Notes under the pieces: generated by a model
The model's database searches: none
Told to the model about the DNA's origin: nothing
Seen by the model: only the letters and a program-made list of their open reading frames with translations
Program-made: the position numbers and the translations under genes
Source: Staphylotrichum longicolle
Lineage: Eukaryota > Ascomycota > Sordariomycetes > Sordariales > Chaetomiaceae
Assembly (NCBI GenBank): GCA_019096155.1
Contig: JAHCVI010000001.1
Span: 6,696,001 to 6,760,000, forward strand
Length of the DNA stretch: 64,000 bases
Direction: 5' to 3'
Shown here: positions 22,529-32,592 of the stretch, piece by piece
How positions within the stretch are numbered: the stretch's first letter is position 1
How the letters are laid out: each line of letters begins with the position of its first letter

Positions 22529-24180
22529 ATGTCTCCTCCTTCAAAGGAAGCCAGGGTAATCTTAGCCCTTGAAGCTCTTCAAAACGACAAGAATCCAAAG
22601 CTTGAAGCTATAGCCAGGCTCTATAACGTACCGGCTTCAACCCTCCGTCGTCGACGCGCCGGCCGCCCCGTACGACGCGATACTACGCCTAACTCGCGCC
22701 GGCTTACTGATTCCGAAGAGGAGGCTGTTGTTCAATATATCCTTGAGCTAGTTACGCGATCTTTTTCCACCAAGACTACGTGGTGTAGAAGACATGGCCA
22801 ACCAACTACTACGCGTACGCGACGCGCCCCCTGTCGGCAAGCTGTGGGCCCACAACTTCGTTAAACGCCAGCCAGAGCTCCGGACACGCTGGACACGTCG
22901 GTACGACTACCAGAGGGCCAAGTGCGAAGATCCGAAGGTCATTACCGAGTGGTTTTCTCTCGTACGAAACGTCAAGGCTAAGTACGGTATCGTGGATGAC
23001 GATATCTACAACTTCGACGAGACTGGGTTTATGATGGGCATCATCTTCGCGGGTATAGTAGTCACAACCTCGGACGGCCGTAGTAAGGCAAAGCTGGCCC
23101 AGCCTGGCAACCACGAGTAGGCAACAGTGATACAGGGCGTCAATGCCCTCGGCTGGGCTATCCCCCCCTTTATCATCTTAGCCGCGTAGTATCACCTTGC
23201 CAACTGGTATACCAAGTACGACCTCCTAGCCGACTAGCGTATTGCAACTACCGATAATGGCTGGACGACAAATGCAGTAGGCCTAGATTGGATCAAACAC
23301 TTCGCTTCCATACAGCACCTCGTACGAAAGGTAAATACCGGTTGTTAATCCTCGACGGCCACGAAAGCCACCACTCGACCGAAATTCGAGCTCTATTGCC
23401 AGCAAACAATATCACTCTCTGCATGCCTCCGCATTCTTCGCACCTCCTCCAGCCACTCGATGTTGGCTGCTTTGGGCCGTTGAAGCAGGCGTATGGTCGC
23501 CAGGTTGAGGACTTGATGCGGATGCATATCAACCACATGAGCAAGCTCGAGTTCCTCTGCGCCTTTCGCGCGGCCTTCTTCGCCTCCATCACCAAGATGA
23601 ATATCCAGGGTAGCTTCGCAGGTGCTGGCCTTATGCCGTACAATCCAGAGAGGGTGCTTTCTAAGCTAGATATCAAGCTTCGTACGCCAACTCCCCTGAA
23701 CTCGCGGGCAGCTACCCCACAACCTTAGGTCTTCCAGACGCCACACAACCCTCGAGAAGCCGACTCGCAGTCAACGCTCATCAAGACTCGCATTACCAAC
23801 CATCAAAATAGTTCCCCAACCTCGATGTTAGCTGCTGTGGACCAGCTCACCAAGGGTACGATGGCTGTGATGCACCAGGTGGCCCTCCTTCGGGTAGAGA
23901 ACGCTTCGCTTCGCAAGGCCAACGAGGCACTTAAGCAAGCGCCGGAGAGCTAAAGAACACGCGTACAGCTTGGAGGGTCACTTGCTGTACAGGATGTACA
24001 GGATGTACTAGGTCAGGGGGCGTGGGTGGGGAGTGAGTGCAGGAAACGCAGGCGGGTGGTAGTGGTACAAGGGGGGTCGTACGAAGGTTCGGTGCTGTGG
24101 TGTGTGCGGCAAGCCTGGCCATAATGCGCGCACTTGCCAGGAGGCTGCAGAAGCATCTGATTCAGCTGTTTCTGATGTAA
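22529..24180 (+). pseudogene. Degenerate pogo/Fot1-type transposase
   Basis: Domains in order: a psq-like helix-turn-helix (ARVILALEALQ, then AIARLYNVPASTLRRRRAGRP), a CENP-B-like DNA-binding region (GVEDMANQLLRVRDAPPVGK; FVKRQPELRTRWTRRYDYQRAK), then a DDE catalytic core (YNFDETGFMMG; LLILDGHESHH; PPHSSHLLQPLDVGCFGPLK). A C-terminal zinc knuckle C-x2-C-x4-H-x4-C lies at 24096-24137. Breaks: a one-base frameshift in a T run at 22761-22765, in-frame TAG codons at 23118, 23187 and 23235, a further shift near 23298, and stops after 23725. The three TAGs stand where the family has Trp, Gln and Trp, so each is explained by a single C-to-T or G-to-A change. Confidence 0.88.
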
Positions 24181-24243
24181 TTATGTTAGTTCTTAGTGTT
24201 GTTGTATTGCAATTAAGGATAGTTGTTGTTAGGTTGCAGAAAG

Positions 24244-24285
24244 GCCACCGCTCGCTTATACCCACCGCTCGCTTATAAAATACGT
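24244..24285 (-). repeat. Right terminal inverted repeat of the transposon
   Basis: Exact inverted copy of 22431-22472, ending at a TA target-site duplication. Confidence 0.92.
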
Positions 24286-24287
24286 TA

Positions 24288-25116
24288 TCTCAATAGCTGG
24301 AGAAATTGGAGCTCAAACCTAGACTTTCGAAAATCTTAAGAAATGGCATTCGCCGAGACCGGCTTGGCCCGAAGCACTCCGGAGCGGCGGACCGGACCTG
24401 TTGCCGATTTTGACACCGTCGCCCCGGATGGCCGTAGACTGAGGTGCGTGCATTCAAGCCAAACGATGCAAATTTTCACCGTTTTCTTCAACTACTTCCC
24501 GAAGGGTTTTGGGAACGGTCTAAAGCCTGGATATGCTTGTCTCGGAAATTGCAGATAAGACGAACCTTTGTGGTGCGCTTTCAGTCCAGTCTTGCCACAG
24601 CAATGCGATCTGCACCAAATCATTGGACGGAAGCCAAAGCCTTCGTTCGACGATCCAGGATCGCCTGCGCAGACCTGTCCTACCGGGTTCCAGCGACCGA
24701 GGCTCTGGGGCGGAGCTATTTAAACCTGAAACGCTCCCCTCAATGCGTTTGTCGGTCCTTGGCGAAGACACTAACAGCTCCACTGAGCTACGATTATGAT
24801 GTTCTGTTAGTACATTTCGGCAACTCCACGCGGTTTCAGAGCTTTACCATCCTTCAGACGAACTGGCCACTGTTGACGTTTGATGGAGAAAGGTCCACTT
24901 GGCAAACCGTTTCAGCGGTGCAAACGGGGATGGAAGAGCGATAACTACTAAATCCGCCTGAGCCCGCCGGCAGTCGGCTGCGATTCTTCGTTTTTTTGGA
25001 CTGACGTCTTTGGTCTCGTACGTCTTGATCCGGCTCTTCATTCTTTCATGCCTCCCTGGTTGGAGCATTTTTTTTCTTCAAGTCGGCAGGCCCTCGTTCC
25101 TTTCAGACCCAAAAAA
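24288..25116. other. Intergenic region
   Basis: Lies between the transposon and the small cysteine-rich gene. Frames up to 166 codons exist (24444-24944) but overlap open frames on the other strand and show no recognisable domain. I regard this as non-coding promoter sequence. Confidence 0.45.
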
Positions 25117-25392
25117 ATGAAGTCGTCGCTTCAGATCATTCTCTTCTTCCTGCTCGGCCTGGTTGCCGGCTTGGCTCTCCCAAAACGCCAGTCTCAGCCG
25201 CAGTTTACTGTAGTGGACTTTTCCGGGAAATCGGTGGGTGAAGGATAAAATAGCCCTCCTTAACAAGCCAGGACTAACAGGCAGCAGGCTTGCCACTCGA
25301 TCTTGACGTCGTGCCGAGTTGATGCCGACTGCTGTGGGGGACTCAGATGCAGCAATGTTGACGACGAGTCATTCTGCGTCCCGTCAGGTTAA
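25117..25392 (+). CDS. Small secreted cysteine-rich (cystine-knot-like) pre-propeptide
   Basis: Two exons, 25117-25233 and 25288-25392 (acceptor possibly 25285); 73-74 aa. Exon 1 encodes a strong signal peptide (residues 1-20, MKSSLQIILFFLLGLVAGLA), then LPKR, a Kex2-type dibasic site at residues 23-24, then a short spacer. Exon 2 encodes six cysteines in the order C-x6-C-x5-C-C-x4-C-x8-C, with VDADCCGGLRC at the centre. This is the spacing of inhibitor-cystine-knot (knottin) peptides. The intron is 51-54 bp with a weak GTGGGT donor, a CTAAC branch site and a CAG acceptor; only this splice gives the cysteine frame. A processed, disulfide-rich extracellular peptide of roughly 49 residues is expected. 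Function (defence, effector, inhibitor or signal) is not inferable. Main doubt: the short length and the non-consensus donor. Confidence 0.7.
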
Positions 25393-25742
25393 ACCATGCT
25401 AGACCATCCTTATTCTTTCGGCTGTACATACATACCTCCAGACCCTTTCGTTCGACGGGAGACGCATGCACTATGTTGGATGCAAGTGCTTAGCAGCATT
25501 GGGGTGTTCTGGAGTTGGCCCCAGGGGTTACCCAACGATGACGAAGTTGCTGCTCTGCTGTCATGGACGCCGCTGGCTGAACAATAGTGCGTGTTGACAG
25601 CCCTCAATTGAATAGCATTCCTTTCTGGGATGAGGATCACTGTTTACAGAAGTTCAAAGCAACTCTCAAAAGCTGAGTCTTGGTCTCAATTGTCCTGTGT
25701 TTTCTCACCAACACCTGACAATGCTCTTGGAGACCGAACATC
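25393..25742. other. Intergenic region
   Basis: Spacer between the cysteine-rich peptide gene and the secreted-protein relic. No supported feature. Confidence 0.4.
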
Positions 25743-26160
25743 ATGCGCTTCATCTCTGGTATTCTCGAGCCCATCGCCTTCAGCCCCTAGGCATCAGCCC
25801 CTGCTGATTCGGACTGCAGCGCTGTGCGAAGTGCCTTGACCTACTTTCCAAATTCTCGACCTAGTTGCCACCGCGTTCTGCGGCTCTTACCTCAACATTC
25901 CCGAGACGACCTCCTTCTACGTCACTCAGACGCCAACGAGAGGCGCGATACTTGGTGTTCACTTGGCAAATTCCCTAAAACAACCATTCCCCAGCATCCT
26001 CACGCTCACTGTTCCCACTACCACCACGGCGCTCGACTCGAGCTGCCTAAAGACTACCCAGAAGAGTGATGTCGCCGTCCAGGATGCGATAGGGGAGAGC
26101 AGACGGGGCATTGGCAGGCAACGACTTCAGCTGACAATGGCTTCAGCTGACAATGGCTCC
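25743..26160 (+). pseudogene. Possible relic of a small secreted protein
   Basis: An ATG at 25743 opens MRFISGILEPIAFSP, hits TAG, then continues in frame as ASAPADSDCSAVRSALTYFP. One frame over it continues as ATAFCGSYLNIPETTSFYVT and a Thr-rich tail. The order Cys-Ser-x-Val...Leu, then FC-x-SYL-x-IP, then Thr/Val-rich sequence resembles a common class of fungal secreted proteins. One premature stop and one frameshift would have to be accepted, so it is either decayed or not a gene. A 16-base tandem duplication (CTTCAGCTGACAATGG, twice) lies near 26125-26157. Confidence 0.3.
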
Positions 26161-26438
26161 ATTACTTGAATCGGGGTACTGTTTCAGGCGCGACGAGTCC
26201 TGCGATGTCCTCCTGGGTCTGCAGCCCAATGAGATCCTCGGCGGGGGAAGAAGCCTTCCGAGTCTGCCTTGCGGCCCAACGGCAAGCTGTAGCGGCCGTG
26301 ATTTGCCAGATTGCAGCCTCACAGCCCTTTGTGTGACACTCCGAAAGTCTTGTGTCAACCTGTCCTCGAAACCAGAATGATCGACGCAAACTTCTCAACT
26401 TCTTCTCTCAGTCTGCTAACCCACGCTTCCTTCTCATA
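26161..26438. other. Promoter region of the ankyrin protein gene
   Basis: Short spacer with no recognisable element. Confidence 0.4.
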
Positions 26439-29242
26439 ATGGACCCAGTTAGTGCAGGCTCGGGCGTCCTGGCCTTCGTCGTACTCGCCCTCAAATCGGC
26501 CAAAGTCATTCACGCGGTGCTCTCAGCGGTGAAGGATGGACCCCAGAGTCTTAAGCATCTCGTCAGCGACATCGCCTCATTGCAGGGCATCCTGGAAGAC
26601 CTTTCGAGCCTGCAACATGAATCAATCAACGTCGGCGATGCGAGAGCTTTGGAGATGGCCGCAAGCCGATGTGCCGACGACGTGGCACACATCGAGGCGA
26701 AGCTCCAGCGCCTGAGCATCCAGCGCACCGACAAGCACGTCGGCAAGCTCTGGAAGAGGCTGGTAACGGCCATCAGCGAAAGGGATTTGATACAGATGCA
26801 GGGTCTCGTTCGCGGCCATTTCACGATGCTCCAAGCCCAACTGGGTCTGTCGCAGAGCCGTCAGTTGTCACAAGTGCTCGTGAATCTCAAGCAGCTTCAG
26901 GAGCAAGTGGCAGCCCGCGGCAACTGCCCAAACTCCGCGACTGTTAATGCCCAACCAACCTGCCAAGCCATGGAGGCGAGTTCAACCAGTGACCCTCCAG
27001 GACTCCCCACGATCGACCTGGAGCTCGAGCAGCGCCTCTCCCGACTCATTCAACACATCGGCAAAGAAGAGAGCATGGTGGAGTCGGAGAATGCTCAACA
27101 GATAATCGATGATGTCGAGGCTGTCCTGCAGGCGGCTGAGAGAAATGAGTTCAAACCCGAGGAGAATCAGTCCGAGTCCTGTAACAAATGTGGACCATCT
27201 TGTGGCCATGAGCAGAACGTCTCCGGAGAGTTAAGGCTCATCCGCAGACTTATTGCTGCAGCCCCTACACTATCCATCAACACAAATGGTAGGCCCCTCG
27301 TTCAATTACACCTATCTCGATCTAACATAACCTAGGGCCAGCTCAAGTTATCTCCTTGGAGGAGCCGGGGATGACGATTTCCCAAGATCGAAAACGCAAG
27401 GAGCTTGAAATCTCCGGCGGCAATCGCTTGGCCATCCAAGTAAACCGCAGAAAGAAACGACGTCGCGACGATCCCAGCCACGCAGGTACGAAAGACTTCA
27501 TTGCGAAAGTCGTCGTTCAACTTGCAGCCAAACCGTCGAGGCTCGTCATCTCCGTCAACCAAGTTCAGTTCGCAGCAGGCAGCTTCTTGTCCATTCCGAG
27601 ACTCGCGCTCCACAACATCGTTCCCAGTCACTCACCAATCTTTGAACTGGCAAAGGAAGGAAAAGTCCAAAGCATTCTTGAACTAATTGAAAACGGCCAA
27701 GCGAGTTTTCATGATCGAGATGAGAACGGCTGGTCGCTGTTGCATGTAAGCTCTACTCCCTATATGTTTCCCATTTTGTTTAAGGTACCGGGACTGCTGA
27801 CACACTTGTTTGATTACCTAGTATGGGGCTGAATATGACCACCTGGCGGTCTGTAAGCTCGCGATTCAGTTTGGTCTTGATGTTGACGAGGTTGCGGAGC
27901 AGCCCAGACCCACATCATCAGGCGAGTATGGCTACCTACCTTACCTACCTTACCTAGCTCAGGGTTCACGGCATTCTATTTTGTCCGCGAACCTGCTTTT
28001 AACAGATAAACTTATTCACAGGGTCACGCCACTGCATCTTGCCCAGTGGAACATTGAGACTGCGAAAACTCTTTTACAAGCCGGCGCTGACCCGACTCTT
28101 GATGTTTCCTTCTGGACGCCATTTCTCTTCTGCGTGACAGACCACAATGAGGTAGGAATGTCACGTAAAGAACTTTACTCAAACATTGCTAACCCTCCCA
28201 GCTCGATGAACATTTGCGGCACATTTTTGCTTTTGCTTCACACTTCGTCAACCTGCAAGAACGAAATCAATTGGGTCTGACACCTTTTCTGGAGGCGTGT
28301 TCAGAGGCAGCTGAAAAACAGAATCCTTTCGGATTCCTAGGAAACATCAGAGCCCTGAGTCTTCTCCTTAAGAATGGGGCTTCCATTCAAGAGCGAGGAG
28401 ATGATGGGTCAACATGCTTGCACCAAGTTTTTCGCAGCATCTGTTTAACTCCCTCTGGATGTCTCGCCGATTTACTCAGATTTCTTATCGAAAAGGGGGC
28501 CGATGTTCATGCAAAAGACAAAAGAGGAAGATCCGTGTCTCATTTTGCATATTCTGCCAGCTGTTGGGACCAACGCGGTCCGCTGTACCGAGGGGACCTC
28601 TGGGACGCTGTTTTGGACACATGCGGCTACGACATTCGAGTTTTCCGAAAGGGCTACCCACGGACCGCTACATATACGGCGGAATACACAAGAGGCGACT
28701 TTGAGACAATATGGGAGGGGCGTGAAGACCGATGCCCTTACTGGGACGATGCAGTCTGGTTTAGCCCGCTGGATGAGCATGGAATTGGTGACAAATCTGA
28801 GCCGATATGTCATTGTTTGGGCATCAGAAGTTGCCCCTTCCTGCTCGACTTGGACGATGATTCCGCGAATGAATCCAGTGATGGGGAACTTGCTTTTCAT
28901 TGCAGCGATAATGATGAAGAGGAAGAGGAGGAAGAGGAGGAGTCGAAGGATGGCGAGAATGAAGAAGACGGAAGTGAGAAGGATGAAGAGGACCGGGAGG
29001 ACGAGGAGTACCAGGGTGATTGCACGCCGTGGGAGCCGTTGCTTCCCTCGCGCGCGTGGATATTAGAGAGGGACCCCTCTCTCTTAACATCCCACGATTT
29101 CGAGGCGGAACTCCCCGACGCACTTCTTCCCGGGCCTAGTGAGACATTCACCTGGATTCCTGATGAGGTAGCACAGTCGTACCCGGGAGGTAGCACAGTT
29201 CAGTACAGTGGAATCCTCGACAACCCTTGGCTGGACGACTAG
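26439..29242 (+). CDS. PigL_N-like (STAND N-terminal type) protein with ankyrin repeats
   Basis: Exons 26439-27288, 27336-27745, 27822-27925, 28022-28151 and 28202-29242; 844 aa; all junctions are GT-AG and frame-consistent. The N-terminus (MDPVSAGSGVLAFVVLALKS, then LKHLVSDIASLQGILEDLSSL) has the helical pattern of the fungal N-terminal domain found on STAND/NLR-type proteins (PigL_N, HeLo-like). The middle carries a basic segment (NRRKKRRRDD). From about residue 395 there are ankyrin-type repeats (DENGWSLLHYGA; TPLHLAQWNIETAKTLLQAGADPT; RALSLLLKNGASIQERGDDGSTCLH; LLRFLIEKGADVHAKDKRGRSVSH). A strongly acidic Glu/Asp stretch covers about 735-765. No P-loop NTPase is visible between the two parts. 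A role in fungal self/non-self signalling is an inference from domain type only. Confidence 0.85.
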
Positions 29243-30464
29243 CTGTAGGGCCTAAAAAAAGAAACTTCGGAATGGCTGATTTGCTTTGCTGTACACTATA
29301 GGTATCCTGTGATTCGTATGTTTTGAGAAGATTTATCTCACAGAGTCGAAGAAGGCTTCATTTTACAGTAGCATGAAGCCTGCACCAAGAGACTGGCCAA
29401 CACAACCCAGAAAGGAACTCTGTCGGCTTAGGCAAGGGAAGAGTTCTACTTTCAAAGATCAGGAGCCGTGATGTCATCAGCTTTGGCTGCAAACAGGAAC
29501 TCGGCTGTGAAACAGGGGGCTTGTACCACCAGGATGCGCGTCTGCTACGATAACCTAGGTACTTACCACATCCACTACGCGGGCCGGAACCTGAAAATCA
29601 TAAAGATCCCAATCCCATAACGCCAAGAAATTTCCAGCGCGACAAGAATCACTGTTAGGACCTAGATGAGGAGTCCCACGATCGAAAGCAGCCCTCAATT
29701 TCGTGTGGCTCTCCGGAGTAATAACCTCCCTCAAAGCGTCCCGCTCCTAATCTTTGCTCCGCCTTCACTACCAAGCCCTGCATCAAAAACATGCTCAAAA
29801 TAGCCACCGAATTTGCCAACACAATCAACGTTAAAAGAGTAACAACGTTGACCTGTTGAATGAGGTTGCTAGAAGACGGGTGTTCTTGGGAGGTGGGACA
29901 CAGGAGGAGAGGTTCGGGAGAGAGGGAAGACCAACAAAGGAGGAAGAGGGAGAGGGTAACAGAGATAACGGGGTATCAAATAGATTGGCTGCGGAAAGGG
30001 GGGTTGTTCGCATATTGTAAGTTACGAGGTGCCACTTCTCGTTTCGGCAACAAGGGAGCAAATGCACAACAATGGGCTTTTCGAACAAAGAAGGCATGTG
30101 TTACAATGGACTCTCTTATAGGACTGTACGGACGCAGCCCCAGAGTTCCCAAACTGGTAACTCTATTTTCTTCTTGAGCTCTGCAATGCTTTCATCTTTC
30201 ATCTAGGCTGTGGCTCAGCACACAGCCCCTGGTCTTAACACATTCTAGGGGACATTGACATCGGACTTTGTGTTGTTTGAATATTCTATGCTTGATCTGT
30301 CTTGAATCCAAACCACTGCCTGTGTTGAAAGAACTCTGAGTATATAAATGCAAGCCAGCGTGTGGGCTGAGGTGAGATGAAGAACTAGAGTATCGTTGCC
30401 AAGTGGTGTATCAGGGACCTCGCCTCGCCATATTGAAAGCCGGTAAGTGTCTATTTGGCTTATT
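29243..30464. other. Intergenic region
   Basis: Between the ankyrin and kinase-like genes. A TATATAAA motif lies at 30341-30348; otherwise only short unsupported frames. Confidence 0.5.
30341..30348 (+). promoter_or_regulatory. Putative TATA box of the kinase-like gene
   Basis: Perfect TATATAAA 117 bases before the ATG at 30465, in AT-richer sequence than its surroundings. Confidence 0.45.
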
Positions 30465-32231
30465 ATGGAGCCTCAACACAACCGCGCAAAGCGCCAGGAG
30501 CGCTATGCGTACATGTTCAAGTCCGGGCGGCGCCGGTTCCTTTTCGTCCGCAACTTCGGCGCAGGTGTAGAGTCAGTGGCTCAGCTTGTACAGGATGTCG
30601 AAACGGGGGAGAACCTCATCCGAAAGGTAACAGGAAGCCGCCCAACACAGGTGTTTCCTTTCATCAAGCCCTTCCGGCCCAAAAAGCCGAATGAAGTCGT
30701 GATGATTGACACAATTTTCCGGGACTTTCCCGCCGCGTCACGGCACACCGCGTACATTTGCAACTTCTATGCCCACGAATACATCAAGTCCCAGGCGACA
30801 GACCCCTCTGGCTACGCCAAATACCACTCCATTTCGTATTGGAAGCTCTGCAACGGGCGATCCGTCCGCTCACGGTGGCTGACAGGAGACGTTGTGCCGC
30901 CCATCGTGGCCGTGGCGCGTATGGTTGCTGACGTCCTCGGAACCCTCCAATATCTCTACACGGCCGGCAAAAAGCCCGTCTACCATCACGACATCCACCT
31001 CGGCAACGTCTGGATGTCCTGGTCTGCACATCGGGAGCTGCCAACATTCTACCTCGGTGACTTTGCCGACGCGTCTTTCGCCGGCCAACACTACTACTCG
31101 GAGGAGTCGATGGCAGAACCGGTCAACGACCTGCACAAGTTCTGGTGCAATCTTGGACATGTGATCTCCAAGATCGGAGAGAGTCGAGGGTACGACAACC
31201 CAGGGACGAAGGCGTTGCGGCGATTGGCGAACGACATGGGGAATGTGGTTGGCGAGCGAGAACAGGGTGATGATAGCGACCCTCCACCAGACCTGACCCC
31301 ACTAATCCAGCACGCGTTGCACCTGGTGGAGTCGTTTGGCGAAGGAGGCATTGCTGATGAGACCCAGACACCGGCGTACATTAATTTCGTCAACGAGGAG
31401 CGGGAGAAGGCGTTCGAGGTGGACAAGGCGAAGCCGTGGGTTGTAGGGAGCATCCAGGAGGCCTTGCATCCGGCTCAGATAGTGGGATCACAGTCCGTTC
31501 CAATGGCTGTTCATGGCCCGTGGTACTTGGTCAAGGCGAGTGATGACGGCAGGGGCTGGGTGCGGGTCGAACCTAAGGGGGTGACGCACCACAGGCCCAA
31601 CAGGACCCATGTTGCCGAGGAGGATCTGTCGAGAACTGTCAAGCCTCCAACCTTTGTCCCGTTCCTCGAGCCCGAGAGCTCTAATGGGCGCAGGCTAAAG
31701 CAAGATGAGTCGGAAAGCTTTGAACTCAGCTCGGATTATCGCACCGCAAAGACCACCCCAAGCCTGGTGGCTGCAAGCCCGGACCCTCCGTCGCCAAAGC
31801 TATCCCACTTTCTTTCTTGGACTGCAGGGGATGAGAACATACAATTTCAAGAAGCTCACTCTGAAGGGGTTCCGAGAACTTCACCCGCCTCGTCTTACCA
31901 TGAGGGAGACGATGACAAGTTTGAGACCAGGCAGCTTCGCTCTGACCAGTTCGGCTCACGTCCCATTGCGCTCCACACAGGTGGCAACCAGACGCCTGGG
32001 GAACACCATCCCAAGACATCCGAAAGGGTCACAGGAGAGGCGCTGGAGAACAAGATGACAAAATGGCATGCACTGGTCCACGAGGATGGCTGTGAGTGCT
32101 CCGAGACAGTCTGGACAAGGGACTTGGAGGACGCGCTTGTCGGCAAGAGAGAGAGGAGCGTTCCCAGAGATCAGCTCGTCCTTTCTAATCCTCAACCCCC
32201 GAGGAAGAAGGCCAGGCCCAACTCTAAGTAG
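30465..32231 (+). CDS. Kinase-fold protein with degenerate active-site motifs
   Basis: Single exon, 588 aa. About residues 15-330 look like a protein-kinase-like fold. YHHDIHLGNVWMSW places a catalytic-loop Asp at 176 and metal-binding Asn at 181, and YLGDFADAS at about 196-204 stands where DFG is expected (D199, F200, with Ala for Gly). The canonical HRD is HHD/HDI, and no clear Gly-rich loop or VAIK motif is visible, so it may be a divergent kinase or pseudokinase. Residues 330-588 are polar, Ser/Pro-rich and probably disordered, ending in a basic tail (PPRKKARPNSK) that could be a nuclear signal. Start at 30465 is the first ATG in frame and follows a TATA box. The partner or substrate is unknown. 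Confidence 0.8.
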   Translation: MEPQHNRAKRQERYAYMFKSGRRRFLFVRNFGAGVESVAQLVQDVETGENLIRKVTGSRPTQVFPFIKPFRPKKPNEVVMIDTIFRDFPAASRHTAYICNFYAHEYIKSQATDPSGYAKYHSISYWKLCNGRSVRSRWLTGDVVPPIVAVARMVADVLGTLQYLYTAGKKPVYHHDIHLGNVWMSWSAHRELPTFYLGDFADASFAGQHYYSEESMAEPVNDLHKFWCNLGHVISKIGESRGYDNPGTKALRRLANDMGNVVGEREQGDDSDPPPDLTPLIQHALHLVESFGEGGIADETQTPAYINFVNEEREKAFEVDKAKPWVVGSIQEALHPAQIVGSQSVPMAVHGPWYLVKASDDGRGWVRVEPKGVTHHRPNRTHVAEEDLSRTVKPPTFVPFLEPESSNGRRLKQDESESFELSSDYRTAKTTPSLVAASPDPPSPKLSHFLSWTAGDENIQFQEAHSEGVPRTSPASSYHEGDDDKFETRQLRSDQFGSRPIALHTGGNQTPGEHHPKTSERVTGEALENKMTKWHALVHEDGCECSETVWTRDLEDALVGKRERSVPRDQLVLSNPQPPRKKARPNSK

Positions 32232-32592
32232 TTCGAAAGTCTGGAGTGTGCGAGATGTAAGATGTGAAGATAAGGTAGGGTAGGTGTTCTTGTTTACCTC
32301 TTTTTGCAGTACCCAAGCTACCTTACCTCACCAAGGTAATCCAGCCCAAAAAAAAAGGGAAAAAAAAGAAGAAAAAAAAAAGAAAAGAGGAGAACGAAAA
32401 AAAAAAGAAGAAAAAAATGTTACATTCTTTCCTTGAATACGCTGTTCCACAACCAAGAGCTAGCAACCGTGAATCATCTTGTGCTTGAAAAACATTCCCA
32501 ATTAAACGACCCGCAGGATCTACCCACCCGCACTCTGAGTGCTGGGTGCTATCGGTCTCTGGCCCAAACTCCATAAACTCGATAAACCGTAT
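32232..32592. other. Convergent intergenic region with an A-rich tract
   Basis: Contains an A/G low-complexity tract at about 32347-32418. No gene. Confidence 0.55.
32347..32418 (+). repeat. A-rich low-complexity tract
   Basis: Runs of A broken by G (for example AAAAAAAAAGGG and AAAAAAAAAAGAAAAG). Probably a 3' flanking simple repeat. Confidence 0.75.

Larger units (their letters stand above)
22429..24287 (+). mobile_element. Pogo/Fot1-type DNA transposon with 42-bp TIRs and TA target duplication, inactivated
   Basis: The element proper is 22431-24285 (1855 bp), flanked by TA at 22429-22430 and 24286-24287. Inverted repeats 22431-22472 and 24244-24285 are identical over 42 bases and begin ACGTATTTTATAAGCGAGCG. 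Each contains two adjacent copies of a roughly 17-base unit (TATAAGCGAGCGGTGG plus one base). Inside is a degenerate plus-strand transposase gene. TA duplication, TIRs and a DDE_1/CENP-B-type transposase define the pogo/Fot1 group. Perfect TIRs together with a dead transposase suggest a fairly recent insertion, or a copy that could still be mobilised in trans. It does not visibly interrupt a gene. Confidence 0.93.

Noticed and set aside
24444..24944. 166-codon open frame after the transposon
   Set aside because: No recognisable domain, no conserved-looking segments, and the reverse strand is also open; kept as intergenic.
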